A stretch of DNA of 64,000 nt, taken from NCBI GenBank assembly GCA_049322755.1, contig JBMOQX010000073.1:62001-126000 (forward strand), in the 5' to 3' direction. The stretch comes from DATIUV01 sp049322755. GTDB taxonomy: Bacteria; Pseudomonadota; Gammaproteobacteria; Burkholderiales; UBA6910. Both the position numbers and the translations under genes were made by a program. Of the stretch, positions 43,053-51,699 are shown piece after piece; position 1 is the stretch's first letter; every line of letters begins with the position of its first letter. Under the pieces are notes generated by a model. It searched no databases, was not told where the DNA came from, and saw nothing but the letters and a program-made list of their open reading frames with translations.

Positions 43053-43704
43053 TCACGTGTCTGCTTCAGTTTGCCTCGGCCTGCGGATTGATCGAACTTT
43101 GGGGCTGTCTCCACCCCCGCAGAAAAAGCGATTACCGCCGTCGGATTCGAGGCCCGAAACCGCGGTCCCCGCCGGCATATCCAGTCGCTCCAGCACTTCA
43201 CCGCTTGAAGGATCGATGCGGCGGATATCGCTCTCGTTGTTCTCCCAGGTGCCATGCCAGAGCTCGCCGTCGACCCAGGTGACGCCCGTGACGAAGCGAT
43301 CGGTTTCTATCGTGCGCAGCACCTTTCCCGTCGCGGGGTCCACCTGGTGGATCTTGCGTCCCTGATGTTGCCCGACCCAGAGCGAACCTTCCGCCCAGGC
43401 AAGGCCGGAATCGCCCCCCATCGCCGGGCGCCGGGATCGTGGCGAGCACCTCGCCGGTCTTTGGATCGATCTTCCGGATCACCGCCTCGGCGATCTGGAA
43501 CAAGTGCTCGCCATCGAACGCCGTGCCCGCATCGGCAGCAACATCGAGCGAGCTCAGCATCTCTCCGCTGTCCGGATCAAAAGCGGCCAGCTTGGTACCT
43601 GTCGCCATCCAAACCAGGCGGCCGTCAAAGCTGACCCCATGGACGCAATCCACTCCGGGAAAGGGACCATACTCACGAATGATTTCGGCGGCTGTGTGTT
43701 TCAT
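43053..43704 (-). pseudogene. YncE/Vgb-like beta-propeller protein with a one-base frameshift
   Basis: From the ATG at 43704 the frame reads a beta-propeller protein (TGTKLAAFDPDSGEMLSSL, VIRKIDPKTGEVLATIPAPG). A run of six C (43414-43419, plus strand) shifts it. With one base fewer the sequence continues in frame (GDSGLAWAEGSLWVGQHQG, then IDPSSGEVLERLDMPAG) to the stop at 43053. The intact product would be about 216 residues. This may be a real mutation or a homopolymer sequencing error. Confidence 0.75.
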
Positions 43705-43713
43705 GTCCTCATC

Positions 43714-44817
43714 CTAGCCTACCACGCCGATGGCGGGGAGTAACAAGCTTGTCGGGAAGCCCGGAACACTCGTTGCAATCCAACGACGTGCTCGCCCCTG
43801 GCCGAACCATTCCGCCTTGCCCTTCTCCGCGAGGGTGTCGAGCGCCCGCTGCACCGTGCGCGGGCTGACGTCGAGCGCCAGTGCCAGTGCGGAACTGGAC
43901 CACGCCTCGCCATCAGCGAGAAGCGCCAGCACCTCATCGTGCTCGTCTTCAACAGGCGGGGCAAGCACTGCGACCGCGCCGGCTTCATTTGGTTCTAGTA
44001 CAAAGCCCTGCTCCGTCGCCTGTATCTCCGCCAGGGGTCTGATCGCTTCGCGCAGGCGCCCGATCTCGACCCGCAGTCGCGCGCGATGGGATTCATCGGC
44101 CTCCCGCGCGCGAAAGGCGCGGAAGAGAAGCTCTTCCTGGGAGGCACCTTCCGGCCAGGTTTCACCGAGCGATCGCACGAGCGCGAACAGGACCGGGCGA
44201 CTGACCAACGGAACGATGGCTGTCTTGGCGCGCACGACATTCCGGCACGCATCAATGATGAGCGTATCCGACGCAAACAGCGCCTCGACCTCCTCGAGCC
44301 GAAGGAGCTGTTCCCCGTCGCTCGCCACCAGCCGCGCGGCGGGCGCTTCGAACGCCTGGACGGCTCGATCGACTTCGACTTTCAATGCAGCATTTCCGAC
44401 GCCGGCCGCGGCACTTCTGGCGCGGTCGAGCGCATCACGCGCCGCTTTCGCGCGAATGCGGCGCATTGCAATGCCGGCCGCCACCAACTCGTAGCCCGCA
44501 CGCGATGTCACCGGCAACGCGCCCGCATCGAGATAGTCGAGGACCCGCTCCGCTTCGTCGAGGCGACCGATCAACAGCAGGCGCCTTGCCTCGAGGTAGC
44601 CGGCATGCGCGGCGTTCGCGAGGTCTCCCAATGCCTCCAGCGTGGACCGGGCGGCGCCAAGCCCCTCCATCGGCCGGCCGAGGTCGCGCGAGACCAGCGC
44701 GATCTCGGCCTCGGCGACATTGCATCGCGCCCGGGCCATAGGCTCCCTTTCGCCAAAAGCGCGCGCTGCGTTTCCAAGCAGCTCCTTTGCGCGCGCAAGA
44801 TCGCCGAGCTGAGCCAT
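43714..44817 (-). CDS. TPR-HTH regulator-like protein (probably 5'-truncated)
   Basis: The 367-residue frame has TPR-like helices in the N-terminal two-thirds and a C-terminal helix-turn-helix (SALALALDVSPRTVQRALDTL), ending in a hydrophobic tail. Coding similarity continues upstream of the ATG (TLAALKRIAFREDAPALALR) to a TGA. A short matching piece (DAGELARL) appears in another frame at about 44890. So the 5' end is frameshifted and truncated, and the protein is probably inactive. It lies next to the propeller gene. Confidence 0.6.
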   Translation of the reverse strand: MAQLGDLARAKELLGNAARAFGEREPMARARCNVAEAEIALVSRDLGRPMEGLGAARSTLEALGDLANAAHAGYLEARRLLLIGRLDEAERVLDYLDAGALPVTSRAGYELVAAGIAMRRIRAKAARDALDRARSAAAGVGNAALKVEVDRAVQAFEAPAARLVASDGEQLLRLEEVEALFASDTLIIDACRNVVRAKTAIVPLVSRPVLFALVRSLGETWPEGASQEELLFRAFRAREADESHRARLRVEIGRLREAIRPLAEIQATEQGFVLEPNEAGAVAVLAPPVEDEHDEVLALLADGEAWSSSALALALDVSPRTVQRALDTLAEKGKAEWFGQGRARRWIATSVPGFPTSLLLPAIGVVG

Positions 44818-44954
44818 GGCGATGCCACGCAGCGCAAGCGCGGGGGCGTCCTCCCGAAATGCGATGCGCTTGAGCGCCGCAAGCGTGCCAACTCACCGGC
44901 ATCCGTCGACTTCTCTGTCCCGACAGGCGACTCTCGGAACAGCCTCAACATCGT

Positions 44955-45863
44955 CTACCCGCCGAACGCCGGACCCGGATCCATGAAAATTCGATAGTCG
45001 CTCACCTTGCCATCCCTGAGACGGAACGTACTCGTCACCGGAAGCCTGACGACGCGGCCGTCCGGGAACACGTAATGAGCCATAGCTTCGACGCTGACGG
45101 CGTCGCCGCCTTCCCAACTGCCCATCATAATGGCGAGGACGTCGTGCCGCACCGAGCGGAAGCGGCTGCGTGATCCTGCGAACACCGACTCCACCGCGGT
45201 ACGGCCGACCACCGTCGGCTGATTCCCGAGCGTCAGCCGCACATCGTCGGCTAATTCTGCTCCAATCGCGCTCGGGTCGCCCCGGTCGACAGTCGCGACG
45301 AAGTTGCGAGCCCACCGCTCCAAGTCCATCCGTCCTGCGCTCCGGGCCTGAGCGGCTGCGAACAGACGAGGATCGAAATACTCGTCGTAGCGCGCGATCT
45401 TGCCGCTGCGGAAGCTGAACAATGCAATCAGATGGTTGACGTAGGTTCCGCCAGCCTTGAGGTCGAGATCGGTCGTCCAAGTGGCGACGAACTGATCTGG
45501 ATCGAGGAGCGGACGAATGTCGAGGTTGTGGTACCGAAGCTCGCCATAGCCTTCGAACATCTGCCGGTAGAGAGGCTCAAGCGCGGCGCGACCCTCTATG
45601 CGGTTTGGAAAGCCCTCCGGAGGGTACGCGATTACGAACACCCCGTCTTCAGCCCACAGGTCGATCCATGCGTCCAGGTCCTTCTCGCGTTGGAGGCGGA
45701 AGTAGTCGCGCACTGCCTCCAAGTTGCGGGTGCGGCGGGCTTCGGTGTCACCCTGCTGTGAGCTTGCGACCACGGCTGGTCTCCTTTGAATGTCTTCGGC
45801 GGGCACGGCGAACGGGAAGCAGGCCGCCGAAGCGGTGATCAAGACGAGCCGACTCCAGCGCAT
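44955..45863 (-). CDS. Exported double SnoaL/NTF2-domain protein
   Basis: The 302-residue protein has a signal peptide (MRWSRLVLITASAACFPFAV) and two successive SnoaL-like domains. The first is about residues 40-170 (YFRLQREKDLDAWIDLWAEDG, PhzA/B-like); the second is about 175-300 (LERWARNFVATVDRGDPSAIG). No catalytic assignment is possible. The ATG at 45863 is chosen because it starts the signal peptide 10 bp after the stop of the preceding gene. It is last in the AraC-AKR-WrbA-SnoaL group. Confidence 0.75.
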   Translation of the reverse strand: MRWSRLVLITASAACFPFAVPAEDIQRRPAVVASSQQGDTEARRTRNLEAVRDYFRLQREKDLDAWIDLWAEDGVFVIAYPPEGFPNRIEGRAALEPLYRQMFEGYGELRYHNLDIRPLLDPDQFVATWTTDLDLKAGGTYVNHLIALFSFRSGKIARYDEYFDPRLFAAAQARSAGRMDLERWARNFVATVDRGDPSAIGAELADDVRLTLGNQPTVVGRTAVESVFAGSRSRFRSVRHDVLAIMMGSWEGGDAVSVEAMAHYVFPDGRVVRLPVTSTFRLRDGKVSDYRIFMDPGPAFGG

Positions 45864-45873
45864 GGCCCGTGCC

Positions 45874-46323
45874 TCAGTGCGGGAACAGGCTCGGGTTTCC
45901 GAGCGCATAGGCTTGGCGATAGACGACGCGGTTCACGCGCCAGCCTTCGGCCATGCGCGTCAGCCCGTGCTCGTAAGTGCCGAATGTCAGGTAATGGTTG
46001 GCGGCTGTGGTCTCGGCAGCGACGTGCAACGCTTGCACGTACGAGCGGCACACTGCGCGATCACCATGGATCTCGACGTCGTGATTCGTCACCATATGCA
46101 GGGTGGAAGTGAACACGCCGAGCGCCTTTTGCCATGCAGCCATGAGCTCGTCGGGAGTCATGCTGCTGGGCTCGCCCGACCCGGCGTCGTGATCGATGCT
46201 GACGTTTTGCGTGAAGCAGCGCCCGCACGCGATCCAGTCCTTGCTGTCCGCAGCGCGACCGATCGCGTTGACCGCTTGGATCACGGCCAGGATTTCTTCT
46301 GCTTTGGAGTCTTCGGCTATCAC
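45874..46323 (-). CDS. NTF2-like/SnoaL_4 protein
   Basis: This single-domain NTF2-fold protein of 149 residues has ILAVIQAVNAIGRAADSKDW, CFTQNVSIDHDAGSGEP and NHYLTFGTYEHGLTRMAEGW. The GTG at 46323 is taken as start because GAGGAGG lies 7 bp upstream. Similar proteins are hydroxysteroid or aromatic dehydratase/isomerase-like, but no substrate can be named. It is between wrbA and the double SnoaL gene. Confidence 0.8.
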   Translation of the reverse strand: MIAEDSKAEEILAVIQAVNAIGRAADSKDWIACGRCFTQNVSIDHDAGSGEPSSMTPDELMAAWQKALGVFTSTLHMVTNHDVEIHGDRAVCRSYVQALHVAAETTAANHYLTFGTYEHGLTRMAEGWRVNRVVYRQAYALGNPSLFPH

Positions 46324-46358
46324 TGTTCTGCCTCCTCGGGCCTGTCCAGATTCTGCGG

Positions 46359-47003
46359 TCACGACGCCGCTGCCAGCGCCGGGGCGGATTCCGCCCTCAG
46401 CACTTTGAGCGCCCGCGCAACCTGAGCGACGCGCCGCCCCTGGTAGCGAGCGACCGCCAGGTCATCGTCGGTAGGGCGCTGGTTGGCCTGCCCCGTCACA
46501 GCCGAGGCGCCGTAGGGCGTGCCAGCCCCTCTGAACATCACAGGGTCGGCGTAGCCCGTCGGTATCAGGATCAGACCGAGATGCGCCATGAAGTTGAACA
46601 TCGTGAGCGTCGTCGTCTCGTTGCCGCCGTGAAGCGTCGACGTGGACGTAAAGGCGCCACCCACCCGCCCGTTCAGCGCGCCGCGCGCCCAAACGCCGCC
46701 GAGAGAGTCGACATAAGCCTTGAGCTCGGAGCAGATGACGCCGAAGCGCGTCGGGCTTCCGAACACGAGCGCGTCCGCCCACTCTGCATCCTCGACGGTC
46801 GGGGCCTCGTGGCGTGCGTTCATGGCATCGGCTGCTTCGGCCCAGCCCTCGGCACGCGACATCACCTCGCGCGCCACGATCTCGCGAGCGCGGCGCAGCC
46901 GCACCTCCGCGCCGACGGAGCGAGCGCCATCGGCGAGTGCTTCAGCGAGCGCTTCGGTGGAGCCGTTGCGCGAGTAAAAGGCGATCAAGACGTGAATGGT
47001 CAT
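46359..47003 (-). CDS. wrbA: WrbA-family NAD(P)H:quinone oxidoreductase
   Basis: The 214-residue flavodoxin-fold protein has VLIAFYSRNGSTEALAEAL (FMN phosphate loop), FGSPTRFGVICSELKAYVDS and GGNETTTLTMFNFMAHLGL. WrbA reduces quinones by two electrons and protects against redox cycling. The ATG at 47003 has a GGGAGAAG Shine-Dalgarno. It lies downstream of an aldo/keto reductase and the AraC gene. Confidence 0.92.
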   Translation of the reverse strand: MTIHVLIAFYSRNGSTEALAEALADGARSVGAEVRLRRAREIVAREVMSRAEGWAEAADAMNARHEAPTVEDAEWADALVFGSPTRFGVICSELKAYVDSLGGVWARGALNGRVGGAFTSTSTLHGGNETTTLTMFNFMAHLGLILIPTGYADPVMFRGAGTPYGASAVTGQANQRPTDDDLAVARYQGRRVAQVARALKVLRAESAPALAAAS

Positions 47004-47082
47004 TGGGGCTTCTCCCGGCTGCCATGACGTGCAGAGCTCTTCGAATGCCCCGCACGACTTGGCAGAGATCAGTTCTGGTTTG

Positions 47083-48186
47083 TCAGGCCACAGCCCGCAC
47101 CGGTTTTGATGCAGAGCTCGCATCCACAGTGGGAATTCGATCGGCGTAAAGCAGGCGCTCGTCAGGATTGGCGCCGTGGGCGTACTCGCGCATTGCCGGA
47201 TAGCGCAGGAACTCATGCGGGAAGCCAAGCGAGGTGCGGCTGACCTCGTCGAGACGAGCAAGGTGTTCAGGCGCGAGGGCCACCGTTAGGCAGCCTAGAT
47301 TCTCGCGCAGCTGTTTTGCGCTGCGTGCGCCGACGATCGGAATGTGGCCTCCAGGCTGCTGCAGGATCCATGCAAGCGCGACCTGAGCGGGCGCACATCC
47401 CATCTCGGTGGCGACCGCCGCCAGCTCGGTCGCGATCCGGTGGACGCGATCATTGGCGAACAGCACCTTGAAGTCGGGCGCCAGGTCCTTGCTCGACAGC
47501 CGCTTCGAGCCGTTTCCGCGAACCGGAAGCTTGTCCGCGAGACGGCCCATCCCGAGCGGCGACCAGTTAGTGATGGCTAGATCGAGCGATTGAGCCATCG
47601 GGACCAATTCGCGCTCTGGCGTACGCTCGAGGAGGCTGTACTGAACCTGGATTGCTGTCAGCTGCGCCCAGCCGCGCAGCTCAGCAAGCGTCTGCGCCCG
47701 TGCAATCGCCCACGCAGGCATGTCCGAGATGCCAGCGTGAAGAACTTTACCAGCGCGCACCAGATCATCGAAGGCGCGCATTACCTCGTCGAGCGGTGTC
47801 ACCTGGTCCCAGAGGTGGAGGTAATAAAGATCGATATAGTCTGTCCCGAGCCGCCTGAGGCTCGCCTCAACCGCTTGCACCATGTTCTTGCGGTGATTGC
47901 CGCCGGCGTTCGGATCGGCCGGGTCCATCGATCCGGAATACTTGGTGGCGATCACCACCTTGTGGCGTTCCGGTCGGATGAACTCACCCAGAATGCGTTC
48001 GCTTTCCCCGGCCTGATAGATGTTGGCGCAGTCAAGGAAGTTGCCGCCAGTCTCCCGGAAGAGATCGTAGACCTTGCGGCTTTCATCCTTGCCTGCGCCC
48101 CAGTCCGCGGCCTGTCCGAACGTCATCGTCCCGAGGCAGAGCTGCGAGACCCGCACGCTCGATCGGCCAAGCAGTCGATACTTCAT
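47083..48186 (-). CDS. Aldo/keto reductase
   Basis: The 367-residue AKR barrel protein has the catalytic tetrad visible: Asp and Tyr in FLDCANIYQAGESE, Lys in VVIATKYSG, His in YYLHLWDQV. NADPH-site features appear near the C-terminus (IPIVGARSAKQLRENLG). It probably reduces an aldehyde or ketone. The divergent side and the first gene upstream is the AraC regulator at 48297, 110 bp away in the same direction. Confidence 0.92.
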   Translation of the reverse strand: MKYRLLGRSSVRVSQLCLGTMTFGQAADWGAGKDESRKVYDLFRETGGNFLDCANIYQAGESERILGEFIRPERHKVVIATKYSGSMDPADPNAGGNHRKNMVQAVEASLRRLGTDYIDLYYLHLWDQVTPLDEVMRAFDDLVRAGKVLHAGISDMPAWAIARAQTLAELRGWAQLTAIQVQYSLLERTPERELVPMAQSLDLAITNWSPLGMGRLADKLPVRGNGSKRLSSKDLAPDFKVLFANDRVHRIATELAAVATEMGCAPAQVALAWILQQPGGHIPIVGARSAKQLRENLGCLTVALAPEHLARLDEVSRTSLGFPHEFLRYPAMREYAHGANPDERLLYADRIPTVDASSASKPVRAVA

Positions 48187-48296
48187 GGATCCCTCCTCTG
48201 ATGCCGGTGGCGCAGAGGAGAATGGGCGCCGGTGGCCTCCCGGTCTTGGACGCAGCGCTGAGACGTAGAACGAAACGCCTGAAAAGCGCCCGCCCG

Positions 48297-49178
48297 TCAG
48301 GTGAGCTGATCGCGGTACATCTTCGGTGTGATGCCGGCCGCCTGACGAAAGCGTCGCGTGAAGTGCGACTGATCCGAGAATCCACAGGCGAGCGCGATCT
48401 CTGCGAGGCTCGGGCCATCCGGCCTCAGGAGAGTCTTGGCGCGCTCAATTCGGCGCTGCACAAGGTAAGCACTCGGGCTTAGGTTTGTTGCCACCCTGAA
48501 TGCAGCGCGAAAATGCGAAGGCGAGAGGCGCGCAACGGAAGCCAGCTCGGCCAGCGCCACGTCTTCGGCCAAGTGCGCCTCCAGATACTCCGTGACGCGC
48601 TTCAGCTGCCAGGGCGCGAGACCCCCGCGCACCGGTCTGAACGGCCGCTCGGCCTCCCTCAGCAGCTCGGCCGCCAGCGCGAGCATCGCCCCATCCGCAA
48701 ACAGCCGGGTGGCCGCGTCGCCGCGTTCGGCTTCTTGCCAGAGCCGATCAAGCAAGCCGAGGATGAACTGGTTCTGGAAGGGGCCAGCATGCAGGCGGCC
48801 GAAGTCGAATGGATCGCCGTGGGGGCGTGCTTCATCCAATAGCGGGCGCAAGATCGTGGCGGGGAACGCGAAGCAGCGGATCACGTGATCGTTGTAAACG
48901 AGGATATCCGTGCTCGTCTCGGGCGCGATGACGAAGAGCGATCCGGCCGGACTGCGCTCGCAGAAGCGGCCGCCGCCCAGATCGGAGCGCTGGCTTATCC
49001 TGTCCGATACCACGCGGGCGAGAACAAGGTCGCTGACCGGAGGGTCGGAGAAGTCGCCGGCCGGCTGAGCGACCTCGACCATGCTGCCGATAGCGCCGGC
49101 GAGCCGGCGCTCGCGCACGTATGGTGCGAAGGCACCGGTCGTGTAGTGTTCCAAGTGGCTCGGCAGCTGCATCGCCAT
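48297..49178 (-). CDS. AraC-family transcriptional regulator
   Basis: The 293-residue protein has a variable N-terminal domain and a C-terminal AraC double HTH (DVALAELASVARLSPSHFRA; then LAEIALACGFSDQSHFTRRF). It likely controls the aldo/keto reductase-WrbA-SnoaL genes downstream. No signal for an inducer can be read from the sequence. Confidence 0.93.
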   Translation of the reverse strand: MAMQLPSHLEHYTTGAFAPYVRERRLAGAIGSMVEVAQPAGDFSDPPVSDLVLARVVSDRISQRSDLGGGRFCERSPAGSLFVIAPETSTDILVYNDHVIRCFAFPATILRPLLDEARPHGDPFDFGRLHAGPFQNQFILGLLDRLWQEAERGDAATRLFADGAMLALAAELLREAERPFRPVRGGLAPWQLKRVTEYLEAHLAEDVALAELASVARLSPSHFRAAFRVATNLSPSAYLVQRRIERAKTLLRPDGPSLAEIALACGFSDQSHFTRRFRQAAGITPKMYRDQLT

Positions 49179-49334
49179 GCCGTCTATTCTAGGCCCGACG
49201 ACGGCCGTTCACCAGACGCAAGCAGGCGACGAGGAAATCGCGTCAAGGCGGACCGTAGCGTAGAAGTGGTGGCAACATCATAGTGATACAGATATGGTAT
49301 AGTGCCCATCTTCAACTACGTTGGCGCGCCAGGA

Positions 49335-50090
49335 TTCAAGGGTCCGTTCCGGACTGCTGCTGCAGAAAGTTACGGGCCGCCGGGCGGATAGTTTCCTTCT
49401 TCAGCGTGAGGTGCATGCGCTTATGGCGGCCGTTCGGCTGAGGTTGCCGGATTGGATGCGCTCGATGCGTATGCCCAGCCGCAGCCACCACACGGAAAGC
49501 TTGCTGAGCCCGAATAGGGCATGGGGGCTGGCGAAGGGCACGCCATTATCGGTGGGGATCGCGAGCGGCAGGCCGAAGTCCTTGAAGGCGTGCTCAAATA
49601 CGGCAAACGCGAACTGCTCCTTCGTCCTTGCCAGGGCCTCGCAGCTCAAGAGGTAGCGGGTGGCGTAATGGTGAGCGGGTAGCAGTGGCGCTTATCGGCG
49701 AGCATGAATTCGCCTTTGTAGTCGGTGCACCAGAGATCGTTGTGGGCCGGTGCGGGGTGGATAAGGTTGTGCCCTGAGCTTTATAGCCGCGTCGTTTGCG
49801 GCGGGCGACCAAGCCATGCCGATCAAGCCTTGGGGGCACCCCAGCTGGGCTTTCCCCGCTTGATTCTCAGGATCTGCTGCTCGATCCGGAAGGGCAGCTT
49901 GTTGGCGTGTCGATAGGCCGACGGCTGCGATCCGTCACAGGCCCTCTAGGCCGCAATCCTGGCTGTAGATCTTATAGCCCGTCCTGCGAGAGATATCGAA
50001 CTCCCGGCACAGCACTGCCATCTTCTCGCCTTGCGCGCCACAAACCGAAGCCGCTCGTCCATCTTGGAACACTCCTGCCACGGCACTTTG
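49335..50090 (-). mobile_element. Decayed IS481-type transposase
   Basis: Pieces of one transposase are readable on the minus strand in different frames. An N-terminal start (KMDERLRFVAR; CREFDIS) lies near 50065. HANKLPFRIEQQILRIKRG lies near 49890, and a fragment of the DDE domain at 49420-49650 reads FEHAFKDFGLPLAI, then DNGVPFASPHALFGLSKLS. At least three frameshifts and several stops interrupt it. The 3' end near 49340 is truncated. No clear terminal inverted repeats were found. It separates the AraC cassette from the arginine module. Confidence 0.8.
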
Positions 50091-50160
50091 CCTCTCCCCG
50101 CAAAGGCCTCATACCGATAAGCGCGTGACGTCGCTATTGCTGCGGCCAGTCGATCAGTCT

Positions 50161-51687
50161 TTAGCTGCCGAACTTGATGCCCTGGGCAAGCGGCAGGTCC
50201 GTTCCCCAGTTGATGGTGTTCGTTTGGCGCCGCATGTAAGCACGCCAGGCATCCGAGCCGGCCTCACGTCCGCCGCCGGTTTCCTTCTCGCCGCCGAAAG
50301 CACCGCCGATCTCCGCACCCGAAGTGCCGATATTGACGTTTGCGATTCCGCAGTCGCTTCCCGCCGCGGACAGGAAGCGCTCGGCATGGCGCAAGTTCTG
50401 CGTGAAGATCGCCGATGAAAGTCCTTGCGGTACATCGTTGTGGATGGCGATTGCTTCATCGAGCGTGCGGAAAGGCATCACGTAGAGTATCGGCGCAAAG
50501 GTTTCGCGTTTGACGATCTGCCAGTCAGGCTGCGCCCGCACCAATGTCGGCTGCACAAAATAGCCGGGACGCGGCAAGACCTCTCCGCCGTAGAGTATGT
50601 CGCCCTCGAGCCGCTGCACCTCGGCGATGGCGGCCCGGAAGCGTTCACGGGCGGCCTCGTCGATCAGCGGTCCCATCAGGGTACGTGGATCGAGCGGGTC
50701 CCCGATCGCAATCTGCCGATACGCTTCAACCAGGCGTGCGGTCAATTCCGGGTAGCGGGACTCGTGCACGATGAGCCTGCGCGTCGTCGTGCAACGCTGG
50801 CCGGCTGTGCCCACTGCGCCGAAGACGATCGCGCGCACCGCGAGGTCAAGATCAGCCGTCTCATCTACGATGACCGCATTGTTGCCCGAGCATTCGAGGA
50901 GATATTTTCCCATGCGCCGCGTCACGATTTTCGCCACATGCGTTCCGACCTGGCTCGAGCCGGTGAAAGAAACGAGCGACACCCGCGGATCGGCGACAAA
51001 CTCGTCCACGAATGTGTTGGCATCGCTCAAAAGCAGCGAGAAGACACCGTGGTGTCCGGTATGCTGCGTGACGTGATTGAGCCGGTTCTGTATTGCGATT
51101 GCGGTGAGAGGGGCTTTAGGGGAGGGCTTCCATACCGTCACGTTGCCGGCGATAGCGGCGATGAAGGCATTCCACGCCCATACCGCAGCCGGGAAGTTGA
51201 ACGCGGTGATCACACCCACTACGCCGAGCGGGTGCCATTGCTCGTACATGCGGTGATGCGGCCGCTCCGAATGCATCGTCTTGCCGTAGAGCATGCGCGA
51301 CTGGCCGACCGCAAAGTCCGCGATGTCGATCATCTCCTGCACTTCACCATCGCCTTCGGACTTGATCTTGCCCGTTTCCAGTGCGATCAAGCTCCCCAGC
51401 TCGTCTTTCCGGCGCCGCAGCTCGAGGCCGATGCGCCGCACCAGCTCGCCGCGTTGGGGCGCCGGCACCATGCGCCAGGTAAGGAAGTTCTGTGCCGCCT
51501 CGTGCATGACGCGTTCGTAGTGCACACGCGGGCACGAGCCGACCTGTGCGATCGGCTCGCCCGAAGCAGGATTGATGGAAGCGAATGTGCGTTCGCCGGC
51601 CAGCCACACTCCGTTGCTGCACGCCGCCGCGTTTTCAAGCGTAATGCCGAGATCCTTCACGAAATCGTGCTGCAGTCGGTCGCGCAT
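50161..51687 (-). CDS. ALDH7-type aldehyde dehydrogenase (aminoadipate/glutamate semialdehyde type)
   Basis: The 508-residue NAD-dependent ALDH has LLECSGNNAV (general-base Glu), GTAGQRCTTTRR (catalytic Cys) and the ALDH7 C-terminus with TSGAEIGGAFGGEKETGGG and AYMRRQTNTINWG. ALDH7 enzymes oxidise alpha-aminoadipate semialdehyde or piperideine-6-carboxylate in lysine breakdown. Directly downstream (12 bp) of the arginase-OAT fusion, it could instead oxidise glutamate semialdehyde. Its specificity is inferred, not shown. Confidence 0.9.
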   Translation of the reverse strand: MRDRLQHDFVKDLGITLENAAACSNGVWLAGERTFASINPASGEPIAQVGSCPRVHYERVMHEAAQNFLTWRMVPAPQRGELVRRIGLELRRRKDELGSLIALETGKIKSEGDGEVQEMIDIADFAVGQSRMLYGKTMHSERPHHRMYEQWHPLGVVGVITAFNFPAAVWAWNAFIAAIAGNVTVWKPSPKAPLTAIAIQNRLNHVTQHTGHHGVFSLLLSDANTFVDEFVADPRVSLVSFTGSSQVGTHVAKIVTRRMGKYLLECSGNNAVIVDETADLDLAVRAIVFGAVGTAGQRCTTTRRLIVHESRYPELTARLVEAYRQIAIGDPLDPRTLMGPLIDEAARERFRAAIAEVQRLEGDILYGGEVLPRPGYFVQPTLVRAQPDWQIVKRETFAPILYVMPFRTLDEAIAIHNDVPQGLSSAIFTQNLRHAERFLSAAGSDCGIANVNIGTSGAEIGGAFGGEKETGGGREAGSDAWRAYMRRQTNTINWGTDLPLAQGIKFGS

Positions 51688-51699
51688 GATCGAGCCGCG

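Noticed and set aside
49280..49305. AT-rich near-repeat (ATAGTGATAC and GGTATAGTG) upstream of the AraC gene as an operator
   Set aside because: The symmetry is poor and it adjoins the truncated transposase, so it may only be insertion debris.
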